Notes: generated by a model not told the origin, from the letters alone. DNA of 64,000 bases from Trileptium ribeirensis (GCA_030248225.1 JASANE010001521.1:54345-118344); one strand, 5' to 3'; numbered from the stretch's first letter, positions 36,901 through 48,943 are shown. Translations and numbers: made by a program.

Positions 36901-39254
36901 TAGGAGTGGTGCTCTTCCGAGGCTGACCTCTCAATAGTTTCTTACTGAAACCTCAAGATGAAAAATAAACCGTCCAATCGGCTCATGCGATTAAAATTAC
37001 CTCATAGATGATTAAGTTCAATTTTCGATTTCTGGACCAATGAGGTTCATATAAGGGTTGTGCCCTTCCTAGGGTACCCTACCCGGAATAGCTCCGTACC
37101 GGAACCTCGGAAACGAAAATTAACCACTGCAATCAACTCAGCGGGTGAAATAACGCGCGAGTAAAATTAAAATGACACCGTTGGCCATCCTATTTTGTCA
37201 AAGCCGACGTGGAATCGAAAACCATTGTTACGAAACAAACAGGAAATTTGGCACGGTTTTCCGTTAACCAAAATTGGACAAAGTGGAATTGAACTGCCAG
37301 AAATTATTATCTGTCTCGGAACAGAATTTTGGCGATTTCTTATTAGTAGAAAACGGTTCACTGCTAATTAGAACATTGACTAATTCGGGATTCGCTTTTG
37401 TTCGCCAACACGAATGTGGCTAAGATTTTTAGTTTTTAGCATTCGGGAACATTGCCATCTTAAATGAAATTTTACACAAATTTTTATTCACAAAAAGAGC
37501 TACATTTTCTGTAAATGTTCAAGTGTTGGCGAACAATATTCATATTTAAAATTTTCAACAAATCTGTACAATCATTAAATTATTAACCTAGAATCAGAGT
37601 CGAATATAAAGTATTAACCTGGAATCATAGTCGAATACGATATAGAAAAGAACTTATTCGCGAACAATTTCACCCATAAAATGTTCACTAATAAATTATG
37701 GATTCAAACACAGTGCCAGGACGATTAATAAGTCATTATCTCCAACGCAACTTTAATATTAAAAATGTTCGCAAACATTTTGCTTGGTGATTTTAATCAT
37801 ACATGCTTATAGTAATGTCGCTTGTGTATTTCTCTCTGACAAAATAATCTGTAAAAAATAAATTTATTTAAGAACTACGTTTGTGTTTGCGAACAAATTT
37901 TTTTGTACGTTTGCGTTCACGAACAAGTTTAAAAATTCTTTATTTCAAATGTTGAATAACATATTTAAAATAGTTTCCATCGCTGAATTATTGCACCCCA
38001 TGTGTCGAGCCATGCCTCCCTGTAACACTATTCACGAACAAAACGTACGAATTTATAACTCACAATATTATGTTTTCAACAATTTGTGGATTTCATTAAC
38101 GAATTTGCGAATCAAAAATTACCCATTTTATACCACTTTACAGCTGTTTTAAATGGCTTTTACTACATTATGCAATCACAAAGAAGCGTTCTGTTACAAA
38201 AATATGGCAATTTTAAAAATAGCGTGGTAGGTGCGGTCATTTTAAGTTTAGCCGCGCATAACTACATATCTAAACTATGTTAACACAAAAATAGTTCCTG
38301 ATTTTCAAACACCAGACATCAAGTATGCCATCACGCAAATGAAATAAAACTTACAGTTCGTGAAAGCACCAATGATACGTGTTGAAGTTGATGCCATGAA
38401 GGCTTTCCTTCTGGATAGAAGTCGGGTGTTACCGGCGGTTGCTTGCCGACTTCTTTGCCACTGGTCTTGCTATCACTTTCCGTGGAACACAATGCGGTAT
38501 CCGAACACGGCAGGTTATCAAATGTGTGCCCGCCAGAACTTATAGCACCCGCTGCTGAATTACACGTTTCAAGTTTCTGTGGGTCAGTGAAATAGTGACC
38601 GTTCAAATATTTAATGGACCAAGTGTGATCAGCAATTGCGTTAGCGTACAATCCACTTTGCTTTTGATCGTTTTCCGACAGATTTTGGGCAGCAAGCGGT
38701 GGCCCATCGTTTAATCCCAAACTTTTTGAAATATAGCTAATGATGCAATGTTCTTGCCGCGAGCCGTCACTGGCATTCCCTGCAACAGCTGACCGATTAT
38801 TGCGGCGACAAGCAGAACACCGCGCAAACGATGCTAGTGAGCAATAATTTCCGGTTAGAAACGGAACAAAACACAGGTCAACTGACTCGTCGGCACATCG
38901 CAAGAATTGACTAAGCAACGGGTTCAGCTGTGTCGCAAACGGAAAGGCAACATTCGACTTCGAGATATTTTCTGAACTAGAAGCGGCCGTCAGCTGTTTC
39001 GACGTAGACGGTATCATAGAATTTGTTGACGGCAGTTGTAGCTGGAACCGGTCATCGGCATCACGATGTGACCAACAAGCCATCGCCGCAGCGGCATGAT
39101 ATAGGCGATATGGCTGACAAAAACGACCGAGCAGTCCGGCTTTGGGCGTTCGACGACGGGTAACAAACATTTTTGAGCGACAATGGATGCAGCAGCAAAT
39201 GTTGACTCGAGCCGACGCCAGAAATGCGGTATTGACAAAACTGCCAATGATCAT
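30915..39254 (-). CDS. DUF2358 protein (C6orf136-like), five coding exons
   Basis: Complete 478-residue model, minus strand: exons 39254-38355, 35615-35527, 34253-34038, 32672-32603, 31076-30915. Donors are GTAAGT, GTGAGG, GTGAGC and GTAAGA, acceptors are TTTCAG, TTTTAG, TTTCAG and TTTAG, and all phases (0,2,2,0) agree. The first 280 residues are low-similarity and Ser/Cys-rich. From YPEGKPSWHQLQHVSLVLSR on it follows the DUF2358 domain: LPLFFRERSDYTIYDKDIYF, ITIKGLKNLW, VRVRFRVVRVGYLS, WFDGYATFYVNDDGLVYHL, DQVIPDE, then PLVRLLRQLGLTPSA. Human C6orf136 shares this order. Its molecular role is unknown to me, and the family is NTF2-like in some predictions. The ATG has an upstream in-frame TAA. 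Introns carry MITE-like repeats. Confidence 0.93.
33060..33400. repeat. Diverged member of the GGCTTCTCC/GGAGAAGCC repeat family
   Basis: Contains repeated TGGCAAAATTTT blocks with CCCCCC runs and ends GCGAATGGAGAGCCCAGACT, like the right end of the element at 9397-9783. It lies in the intron between DUF2358 exons 3 and 4. Confidence 0.4.
34774..35150. repeat. Short TIR element related to 9397-9783
   Basis: The left end TGACTGGTTTCTCCAC and right end GCGAAAGAAAAACCCAG are imperfect inverted repeats. The inside shares GGGAAAAATTTGCC and TTTTTGCACCGTTT with the copy at 9.4-9.8 kb. It lies in the intron between DUF2358 exons 2 and 3. Confidence 0.45.
35616..38354. other. First intron of the DUF2358 gene, repeats only
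   Basis: AT-rich sequence with a fragment of the TTCAGTGAATGGAGAG repeat family near 36340-36720, a block near 36810-37160 with two similar sub-units (each with TCATATA..GG and CCT..CCGAGG-type segments), and GCGAACAA-rich sequence to 38050. I saw no exon. Confidence 0.5.
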
Positions 39255-39446
39255 TGCGATGAATTGATTCCAAAATTACAGTGATATAATTTGTAACGTG
39301 ATTTCATGCACTCACTGAGTCCGAGCATATGATGGTGCAAAACTAAGGCTTCAAAAATATTTCAATAAAAATATAGGAACGCGAGAAATACCGACTAAAA
39401 CATAATTAGACAAATGGAATACTACCAATGCTATGTATATATATAT

Positions 39447-40586
39447 CAGGGAATAACCGGAACCGTAACCAGCAACCGGAACCGTCCATTTAAACCGGAT
39501 CCGGAACCGGAACCGGAACCTGGTCTTCGAAATTTATATATAGTAAAACAGATGATGGAAGAAATGAAGGTATAGTGGATTTAAATGCATTAAAAATAAC
39601 TTTTACATTAAACTTAATGTATTGCGATGGTATTATTGCCTTTCTGAAACTTTAAAGAGACTGAGGAAGCTAATAATGTTTATTTATCGATCAAATATGT
39701 CGGTTTCGGACATTCAGAGCAAAAATGTCTTCCACTATACACCATTGCGTATACTGCGTCAAATCGAATGTGCTTACACAGCTTGGACCGTAGAATACAT
39801 ACTTTCGCCCTGTTTCCAGTCGCCTCCCTTTACTACACATACGTTTGTTACAAGTTCTTCTGTAGGAAACTTAAAATTATTGGTTTATATGATTCTAAGA
39901 GAAAATAATAGATAGAAGGTAATTTTCTGATCAGTGGTCAGAGACACTGTTTAGGCTAGCGTTGGACAAACAGTGCCCGTCAGTTAGATCATGATGATAA
40001 CTTTCTAATCAGAATGCTATAAATGAGACACACTGTGATGCTGCTCGCACAGTATCAATAAATACAGTTCATTGCCAAGAAAGAGTTTCTAGCTGCGTTG
40101 CAGATAACGTTAGTTTACTTCAATTTAGACTGATTTACCAAGTTAACAAGCGCACTAGCGGCTGCTTGACGCAATTTATGTTAGCCAAGCATACCCTAAG
40201 TACTTCTGCGTAAGCCATGCTCTGTTACCGAGTTGGACCGGTTTAATTCAAACGTATCCCACGGACTTCTGGATGTGTAAAATAGCTGCTACAAGCATCG
40301 ACCTGGTTTTGATTTAACAAACTCCTGCAGGTTATTATGAAAAATTCCTGCTCTAATTATGTGCCTTACTAACGTTTCACACGGCAAATTGGTTAGTTAA
40401 TCTTTTCTTTTGCTTGGTTGTATAGCTTGATCACTGTATAATATATGTTACATATGTTTGGATACACGATGAAGAAAAAACGTGGAAAATTTCAAACAAA
40501 ATTTTTAAGCTTAATTCCGCTCCGGATGGGCCCTTGCCGGAACCGGAACACGATCGCCGGAACCGGAACCGGAACCGGGTACCCCG
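39447..40586. mobile_element. hAT-like MITE, copy 3, right end damaged
   Basis: The left end CAGGGAATAACCGGAACC and the body align with copies 1 and 2. The right side reaches the CCGGAACCGGAACCGGAACC array but lacks the terminal GGTTACTCCCTG, and LINE sequence follows soon after. The expected target duplication (ATATATAT) is not seen on the right. The left end lies 193 bp upstream of the DUF2358 start codon. Confidence 0.8.
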
Positions 40587-41379
40587 AATTCGCCCGAACA
40601 GAGCATAAGCCTACATTTATGAACAGGGCTATAAAAGAAGTAGATTAACAATAAAAACAACAAAGCGATGGAGAGATAAAGAACTGGCAAGTCTCAGATG
40701 AAGTATCTTTATATCACAGATACATAACCTTTGATAGAAAATAGAAAAACAAGAAATAAATCCCAAATGTGTTAATTACAGACTGTTTAGGAAATTATTA
40801 TATGGTAAGCTACAACATATAAAGAAATGCTGTGACAAATATAAGGAAAACGTGGACACACAAGTTATTCAAATTGAAACAGCAATTACAGAAGCCGGCG
40901 AAATTATCACAGGTACCAAAAGCATTAAAGGGCTAATGTACTAGTTGGTGGAATACCAACCTGACAATGCTGATAACGAAAAGTCAGGAATGCTTCGGAA
41001 GGGCACTAATTAATTACAAAAGTTTGTGAACTTGGACAAAATATTATGACAGATAAGAAATACGTACAATTATGCAATAAGGGAATGCTAAAACTACATC
41101 TTGGAAGAAATTTAACCAAAAGATAAAGAATGTCGAGAAAACGCAAGATTTTATAGATTTAATGACAAGTCAGCAGAGAGTTCAGATAGGAACGTTAAGT
41201 AAAACAAGACGGAAGTTACACAAAAAATTATGAAGAAACATTAGAAGTGTTAATTAGACTCACATTTTCCAAAATGCATAAAAGAAGATATACAACCAGC
41301 TCATGGTAGATTAATGCGATGCAATAAAGATTTCAGTGACTTCATAGACTCGTTAGTGTCATCCGAAATTGTAAAATGG

Positions 41380-42160
41380 TCTTTTGACACTTTTATGCCC
41401 TTCAAAACCAGTGGACCTGATGGAATATCACCAAAATACCTTCAAGAAGGAAAAACTTACTGACTCCATTATACCAGGATCTCTTACAGAATTAGTCTTA
41501 AATCAGGATATATACCAACTCCATGGAGAAAATGCAATGTTATAATCATTCCGAAACCGGGTAAGACAAATTATGCAGAAGTCAAAGCATTCAGACCAAT
41601 ATGCTTAAGTTCTTCGCATTAAAGGGATTAGAACGAATAATCGACAGATACGTAAGAGATGAAGTTTTGAAAAGACAACCCTTAAATGAAAATCAACATG
41701 CATATCAACCAGGGAAGTCGACAATCAGCACATTAACACAGATTGATTAAATTTATAGAATTTTTCAATAATAAGAAACATCTTGTAGCACTAGGAGTCT
41801 TCCTAGATATAGGAGGCGCTTTTGACAATATAAGCTTCCAAGCTACTAAAGACGCATTAAAAGGCTTCAATGTCAATACATGTATGGCAAAGTGGATAAG
41901 TCAATTATTGGAAAACAGAACAATTCTAGCCCCGTTTGAGGAAGACAAGGAAGTACAAATAAAAGCAACTAGAGGTTGTCCACAGGGGGGCATATTGTCA
42001 CCACTGATATGGACTATGGTTGCAGAGACAATTTAATTGAACAGCTTCAAGGAAAAGGCTTCTTTTGTCAAGTTTACGCAGATGATGTGGCGATAATAGC
42101 ACGGGATTACAAGAGAGTCACAGTGGGAAAAAGAGCAAACAAGAAGCAATGGAAGTAAAG
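41380..42160 (+). pseudogene. LINE reverse transcriptase, broken
   Basis: Broken frames show FKTSGPDGISPKYLQ (near 41401), IPTPWRKCNVIIIPKPGK (near 41520), ENQHAYQPGKST (near 41690), FLDIGGAFDNISF (41800-41838), TRGCPQGGILSPLIW (41970-42015) and QVYADDVAIIA (42070-42100). These are RT motifs in normal order, with the first catalytic Asp and the YADD box kept. Several stops and shifts separate them, so no active enzyme is made. Confidence 0.85.
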
Positions 42161-42794
42161 TATTTCTAAATGGTGTACAATGCAAATGGAATGAAATGTT
42201 AAACGCGGAAAAAACTAAAATGATCCTTTTTCAGAAGACACAAACCAATTACAAGGAACACAATGATGCCAGATCTCCCGGAGATTTCAAGAAATATAAC
42301 AGCGAACAAGCAATACAGCCTACACCAAAAAACATAAAAACTTAGGAGTTCAAATTGACTATAAACTTAAACTGGCAAAATCATATAGAATGGACATGCA
42401 ATAGAGCTATCAAACATTTTTATGTGTTTCAGAACTATGATAGGGAAAAACATGGGGATTAAGGGCAAATACGATCTTATGGCTATATAAAGTTGTTATT
42501 CAACCAAAATTGTTATATGGTTAATACGGTGGCATAGAGCAATGATTAACAAATCATTAAAACTGCTCAACAGTGTACAACGAATAATACTTGTCAGTGC
42601 ATCTAGCGCTATGAAGTCAAATCCCAAGGGGGGCACGGGGGGAAATACAAAATACCCCCCCCCGAGATAAAGAAACTTCAAAAAAAACAATTAAACTATG
42701 TAAGACTGAAGAGCTACGGCTTATGGGTAGATGAACCAAAAGAATCAATAGATATAACTAAGGTTGCCAAAGAAAGAATACCAATGAATAAAAT

Positions 42795-43628
42795 ATGCCT
42801 ATTGACTTGATTGTTAAACAATTTAACAATAAAATTAACTGGCTCACTATAACAGGTAAGAACAGAAACACTCACAAAGATGTAGATATAGCATGTTACA
42901 CAGATGGATCTAAACAAGACATGATATCTACAATGAATAAAGGCACAGGCGCAGGCTTTTACATTGAAAACGAAGCCCACAGACACATATCTCTAGGTAG
43001 ACTGGCTACAGTCTTTCAAGCAGAAGTGAATGCAATAGATGAAGCAACGAATTACCTTAGGGGTAGAGGAGTCAAACGAAAGAAAATAGTTTTTTACTCA
43101 GATAGTGAATCAGCACTAAAAGCAATTAGCAATCACTGGATAAACTCAAAAGTGGTACAAGCCTGCATTGGAAATCTAAAACGACTTGCTGAAAATAATG
43201 AAGTAATCTTGCAATGGATTAAAGGCCACAGTGGGAATATGGCAGACGAACTAGCTCGTACAGGAGCACAGACTGCTTTAATAGGTGTAGAACCAGCTTT
43301 ACCAGTCTCATATGGACATCTGAAATACAAAATAGATAACTGGTGCAATGAAGAATTCAAAAACAGATGGGATAGTTGTTTAACATGCAAAAACACAAAG
43401 ATATTTTTGCCTCAGGTAAACAAAAAGCTAACAAGATACCTAAGCATATCAAATAAAGAAAGAACCAGGTTATTGATACAAATCTTGACAGGACATTGCT
43501 TGTTAAACAAGCACCTATTCAGAATAGGTTTGTCAGACACAGATGTATTCCAGTCTGCAAATCGGAAACAGAGACAGTGGAACACTACTTGCTTAGATGT
43601 ACCAACTACAATACACAGAGGGCGATAA
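42795..43628 (+). CDS. LINE RNase H domain and C-terminal region
   Basis: 277 open codons. The RNase H catalytic acids are all visible: YTDGSKQ (Asp), FQAEVNAIDEA (Glu), FYSDSESAL (Asp) and GHSGNMADELA (Asp), at about 42897, 43020, 43097 and 43225. After this, LLIQILTGHCLLNKHLFRIG is the usual I/R1-type tail leading to a CCHC-like end, partly shifted into another frame (CKSETETVEHYLLRC, near 43555). The domain degrades the RNA strand after reverse transcription. It survives better than the RT upstream. Confidence 0.85.
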   Translation: MPIDLIVKQFNNKINWLTITGKNRNTHKDVDIACYTDGSKQDMISTMNKGTGAGFYIENEAHRHISLGRLATVFQAEVNAIDEATNYLRGRGVKRKKIVFYSDSESALKAISNHWINSKVVQACIGNLKRLAENNEVILQWIKGHSGNMADELARTGAQTALIGVEPALPVSYGHLKYKIDNWCNEEFKNRWDSCLTCKNTKIFLPQVNKKLTRYLSISNKERTRLLIQILTGHCLLNKHLFRIGLSDTDVFQSANRKQRQWNTTCLDVPTTIHRGR

Positions 43629-43872
43629 AATATATGGAAGGGCAACAAGTGGATACAGTAGTACCAGATTACAAAAAAAATTATAAGGTTTATAAAAGAC
43701 ACAAAAAGATTTGAACAACTAGATGGATAAGTATAGTTAAATATTATATGTCAGCAAAAATACAGATAAGTATTAAAATGAAAATACAATAAATATAAAA
43801 TAGTAATGTGCAGTGTAAAATACCACTATAAGAGTCTACACACCTTTGTCTTTGCCCTCTTACTATTGCTTA

Positions 43873-43873
<1 letters not shown>

Positions 43874-43957
<84 letters not shown>
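43874..43957. repeat. (TCTA)n/(TA)n microsatellite
   Basis: A few TCTA repeats run into about 30 TA units with slight interruptions near the end. It lies just after the LINE tail and could have grown from it. Confidence 0.95.
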
Positions 43958-45414
43958 CGTAACTAAGTGCACATACATATTTGTGCTAATTACGGTATAG
44001 TACATGTGCGCCGTGAGCATCAAATCCCCAGTCACTGGTATAAAGGAATGGACGCATACTCACAAAGATTCGGCCCTGCAATCACAAAATACGGGATAAT
44101 TTATGGCAGCCAAAAACAAAATATTTTAAGTTGTTATATTCTAATGCGTAAGTATGATGGATGATTTGCTGGTCATTACGGCTATCGGTACTTAAAGGAA
44201 GAGGGGAGCCTGGAATCATGCGCGGTACTCATTTTTAGCCAGTAATATGACGGTGAGTATAAAGAAGTATGACACGCGTTTATGTGCGGTAGATTTCCAA
44301 GTCCTTTATAAATTGTCGACGATAATACACGGTTTTCAAAAGGATTCATTTAAAAGTCGACCTTCAGTTAAATAGTTAGTGATTGAAACAATAAATAATG
44401 ACGAGTTTGGATTTTAGTTTTAAGCTATTTTAACTATTTTATGCTGATAGCACTAATTTACAACGCGGAGTGAGGCTCAGAGTTCCCGACTGAACAATGA
44501 CATTAAGCCTTTAGTTTTTTTTCTATCTTGACAACTTCTATCTTGATCTTGAGTGAGAAGGCGAGTATCTTCGGTTAGATAATTCAGTAATTTTGAAAGA
44601 TGTGATTGTGGCTCAAATGTTGCTGACTTAAGCACATAGAATACCCAGTTTTGTAATAAGCTTCCGTATCATCTTGGCCAATGCTGTGACCTTAATTGTG
44701 CTCTCTCGCTTCTTCAAATCTCTCTTAGATATCCTATCAACAGTCAACTTTTAATGTCAATTAAGTCTGTTATCCAAACTATCCTCAACGGATAGCGTGT
44801 CTTTAACGAGTTACACAACTGATTCCCGATTGCAAACCGTACACATTGCACCTAAACGTTACATCGTTGGAGTAAAATGCTTGCCTGCTTTGCGATGCAT
44901 ACAACCCGTGCGAGATGCTTGTAATTAAAATTAAAGATAAGTTTCACTAGAAGCAAATGCTATCGTTCAGCTATGATTATATACAAAGAGACAGTTCGGG
45001 CTAAGTTCTTTTACCATTAAATTTTGTATGATACCAGGTGTCCAGTTTTAAAAGAAGCAGTCACTATGCCAAAAGTCAAAATTCACCACGTGGTACATAT
45101 TTCATAGCACTATAAAAATAATTAAACAAATACACAATAGCATTTATGCAAATTAAGTATCATTGTTTATTAATGGAATTAGTATAATATTTTTATATCT
45201 CAAATATTTGGGCGGGTGGAAACAAAGATAGGTGGTTCTCCAATCACAGTTATAGCTACACGTAGAAGCCAAAGACAGAAACAACTCGTTTATGCAAATA
45301 AGTTCTAAAACGAGTTTTATGATTCGTTATTATAAGCACCATCAATTACAGAGGGAGTGCAAAACTACCAGATTGCTTGGTAAAAATTTTTGATTTGGCT
45401 TTAGTGTTAGGTGT

Positions 45415-45537
45415 TTGACTGTGAAAGGATGTGAGAAGTACCCGTTGAAATGTTGGGTTGGGGTAAAATTCGAGCACACAAACTCCTGCCTTTCGATCAG
45501 CCAGCAAGCGTTATACCGACTGAGCTATCTTTGCCGA
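45415..45537 (-). repeat. tRNA-derived SINE, minus-strand copy
   Basis: Read on the minus strand from 45536: GGCAAAGATAGCTCAGTCGG with a perfect box A (45516-45527), then box B-like CTCGAATTTTA (45464-45476), then a CACATCCTTTC block shared with the copy at 45599. It points away from that copy. Confidence 0.65.
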
Positions 45538-45598
45538 ATTTCAATGCAGATATAACGCTAAGTGTCGAATATTGCGGCTTTATAACTGCTGCCAAGTC

Positions 45599-45930
45599 GG
45601 GCAAGCGATAGCTAAGTCGGCATAACGCCTGCTTTGGGATATAAAGGCAGTAAATCATGGCTTCGAATCCACCCCAGAACAACTTTTCGGTCGGCTGCTT
45701 TCCACATCCTTTCGTCGTTTAGCACCTACCGGTAGGCCTAAATGAAAAATTGATTATATAACACTCTTGTGGAAAGGTTGTATCACGTGCTAACCCTTGT
45801 GAATGAATACGGGTAGTGCGGATAAGCATCGGAAGTGGCACCCAACGTCACTTGGTAGGGTGCAACAATTACAAGCACCGGGCTATTAATTGCTATGCGG
45901 CCTGTGCCATGTCGCTTTTTATTGCCGTTC
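45599..45930 (+). repeat. tRNA-derived SINE, plus-strand copy
   Basis: GGGCAAGCGATAGCTAAGTC has box A at 45609-45620 and a good box B, GGCTTCGAATCC, at 45659-45670. The tRNA-like head is followed by a unique body to about 45930. It is arranged head-to-head with the minus copy, about 60 bp apart. Confidence 0.65.
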
Positions 45931-46378
45931 ACAGTAAACGGAATAATTGTAACTTCTTTAATACAAGTTAAATATAATTAATAAAACAAGGGAACAAGAA
46001 CAACAGTGGTAGTCGTGCGGTTAGAAATTACAACCTCGTTTAAAATCGAAAAGTTTTGACATCACGTAATCCGAATGAAATCAACGAGCATATGTTATTG
46101 CACTAAAATCAGAAAGGCATAATATACTCCCTTTTTGAGATAATACACTCAATGCGAACGTATCGTGATCAAAGCACTACCTGTCAACTGCTCGACTCAA
46201 CTTATGTGTCGGCGCTGGCGCCTTTTTCAAACTCCAAAATTTTTCTAACTTCTACTAAAACACCGGGCTGGACTCCACTCCCGCCTTAGCATTCCCTGTC
46301 GTCCTCGGCATGGCATGTGAGCCCAGTATCGGTGTAAAAGTATAAATATAACGTACCTTAACTTACGACTAGCTATGT

Positions 46379-47150
46379 ATTTTTCTCAATAAAAATAAAA
46401 TATATAATAAAACATCCATATCTCCAAATTCTCCCATATCCCTCCATATCCCAAAATCCAAATTTTATACTTAAAAACCCTTAAAACTTAAACTCTTTCC
46501 TTTTAAATATCACTTTTCCCAACCCATATCCCATATTCACCCACTCTCTCCTTCTAAAACCAAAATTTCACTAAAATCCATTTTCTCCTTTTTCCTATTT
46601 TTTAACCAAAATTCAAACTACCCTCCCTCTCCCAATACTTAACCAATACCCTCCTAAATTTAATATTTTCTTCCCCTCACCTCCTCTACTACAATATATA
46701 AAATTCCCCTTACTCTCCTAATTCTTCCCATAAAATTTCCTTTTTCTAAATTTTCATTTTTCCATTATTTCTCAATTTTTCAAATATCTCCCATTTCCCC
46801 AAAACCCTACCAACCCATCCCAAATTGTAATATCCTTTACCCCTTATCCCCCTCACCTTATATCTATCCTACCCCTTTCTGCGCCTTTTTATTTCCTTTC
46901 AATTTCTATTTTCCAAAATTTCCATTTTTTTCAACTTTTCACATTTTTCAAACATCTCCTATTTTCTCAAAACTTAACCCACCTTTACCAAATTCCAAAA
47001 CCAATACCTCTATTCCACCCCTTCAACATATTAAAATTTTACCACCCATCTTCCCTTACTTTTTCTGAAAAACCGTTTTCCTTTTTGCCCCATTTCTCAT
47101 TTCAAATTTTTCTTTAAAATTCCCCTAAATTATATACTAAATATATAGTA
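46379..47150 (+). other. Almost G-free strand inside the 5' LTR
   Basis: From 46379 to about 46825 I find no G on the plus strand, and only a handful to 47150. It consists of C/T-rich blocks such as CATATCTCCAAATTCTCCC. The matching tract in the 3' LTR (58693-59465) has the same property despite substitutions. Confidence 0.9.
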
Positions 47151-48280
47151 TATATGTTATTCTTTTCGCGTGTACCGCGTATCACTCTAATACGGTACGG
47201 GGTACCGTTTGTTTGCGTTTGTACGATGTTGCGTATACTCAAATGCATTTACTTAATATATATATAGAATTTGAATGTATTATTATATATGATTATCATG
47301 TTTGGATTAATTCGAAATAGGTTAGCTAGCTAGTTTTTCAACGTATCATTATGGCTTGAATATGCGACGTGTCAGTATGAAGTCAGATGTCGACGAAACG
47401 TTTAGTTTTACTTACAATGTTTCACTATACGCTTAACGTTTTGTTTTTAAAGTTGAAATGAATTATGACACCGGTTGATTATGATGACCTAACTAACGTT
47501 TTTCGACGTGAACATGTAATTTATGTTGTGGTAGATAGTTTAGGTTGCCGTGCTAAAAATCTATTACCATAGTGATGTGACATCATTAGTGCGTCGTTTA
47601 GCGCCATATTTACGGACTTGTGTTCTAGATATATCTATCTTTAATGTTAATTTTGGACTATTGGTAGGGTTATTTTTGAAATGTGTAAACTGGAACACGT
47701 GTTGCCGGAAGGTAAAAATGATCTAGCTGTTTTTCAACTGGTTCTTCGACTGTGTCAATCCAAATGGGTTTTATGAAAGTTCGATTACCGGCTAACTACA
47801 ATGAAATTCTGTATGCCAGTGTGTTGCGAGTTCTTCTCTGGTAAATTCTAATGGTTAGCATGTGCATCATGTTTACAGCCATTACATAGCCGAATTCGTT
47901 ACACCATCACGTGTGCGTCCGTTCCTTACAAATATTTGCCGTTTCTGGTGTCCAGGCTGAATTAGCTAACGTTCGACAATATTAGAGTGATACACTATTA
48001 CATTAGCGTATGTAAAGCTACATTATCGCCTTAGTCCTCGGGACATTCCGTGTTGCCATTATCGCTAGTTGAGCTGCAACGCGTAGGTCGTTTCGTCGTG
48101 TCTACAATACTTCAGTATGAACAATGAGCGTATATGCCCTAGTGCTAAATAGCGTCGGAGGATCGTGAGTTTGGCATTTACTTTAACGCTGTAGTATCCC
48201 GGAGGAACTTGGACTGTTTTAATTTTAATTATTTACTTGTTGCTACATTCACGTATATTACTCGTGGGGTAGAGATGTGT

Positions 48281-48518
48281 TATAAATATACGTTCATGGA
48301 GTTCCGTAGAACCAAGCCTGGAGCGAAACTCCCTTAGTGCATCATAACCGATTAGTTTATGGTATATGTCGCTTTTTAGAAGTGTTGAGTGTTGGCGTAT
48401 GAGTGTCGCCGCGCAAACCGTTTCGATATCTTAAGAGGTTGATACTTTGCTGAGTCGGTTAATAAACGTTTATCATCACTGGGCTGTCGTATACGTCAAA
48501 TCCGAAGAGCGTAATAAA
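48281..48518 (+). promoter_or_regulatory. Candidate TATA box and poly(A) signals of the Gypsy LTR
   Basis: TATAAATA is at 48281-48288, AATAAA at 48461-48466 and again at 48513-48518. The same signals recur in the 3' LTR (60589-60596, 60766-60771). The spacing suits a short R region near the LTR's 3' end. This is inference from motifs alone. Confidence 0.4.
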
Positions 48519-48943
48519 GTATTATTGTTAGTAGAGCTGCTACTCTAGTATTGTCAGTCTTTTGGAAAAGGTAACACTAGGAAACGCAGTTCATCACCAC
48601 TTTATTGGTACGCCAGACCACGAACTCGCGCACCCCGGTCTTCAATATCAGAGGTATTTGGTGGCCTGCACTGTAACTAAATTATAAACATTGTGTGGCA
48701 TAGTAAGCACTGGGGGTCGGAGCGTCGCGTAAGCACGAGTCTACACGCCGTCGAAGAAGATTAAGCTCCGACATGGTGGCCATGACGAGGCCAATGCCAA
48801 TCCTGATCCTGTGAAGATCCTGTTCGTACGTTTGCCGGATTGGTTTGTGGTTAGTGGTGGTATTTGTTGACATTTTCTTAGCGTTATTTTTGCGCGTTAC
48901 AGCACGAATTGATGAGTGTTCGTGTTGTGAGTAGTGTTGTATA

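Larger units (their letters stand above)
40640..43810 (+). mobile_element. 5'-truncated LINE with RNase H domain (I/R1-like group)
   Basis: Order seen: a linker with WWNTNL (near 40950), RT, a connecting region, then RNase H, ending in an A/T-rich 3' tail before a microsatellite. The endonuclease domain is missing, so the copy is truncated or cut by the adjoining MITE. RNase H after RT in a non-LTR element points to the I/R1/Loa group. Stops and frameshifts are numerous before 42800 and few after. Confidence 0.8.
46207..48773 (+). repeat. 5' LTR of Gypsy element (2567 bp)
   Basis: Four parts are visible: a GC-richer start, a G-free tract (from about 46379 to past 47050), a palindrome ACGGTACGGGGTACCGT at 47192-47208, and a more mixed 1.5-kb remainder with TATAAATA and AATAAA signals near the end. 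This is very long for a Gypsy LTR. Confidence 0.93.

Noticed and set aside
43806..44000. Frame with an Ile/Tyr repeat
   Set aside because: Produced by the TA microsatellite at 43874-43957.
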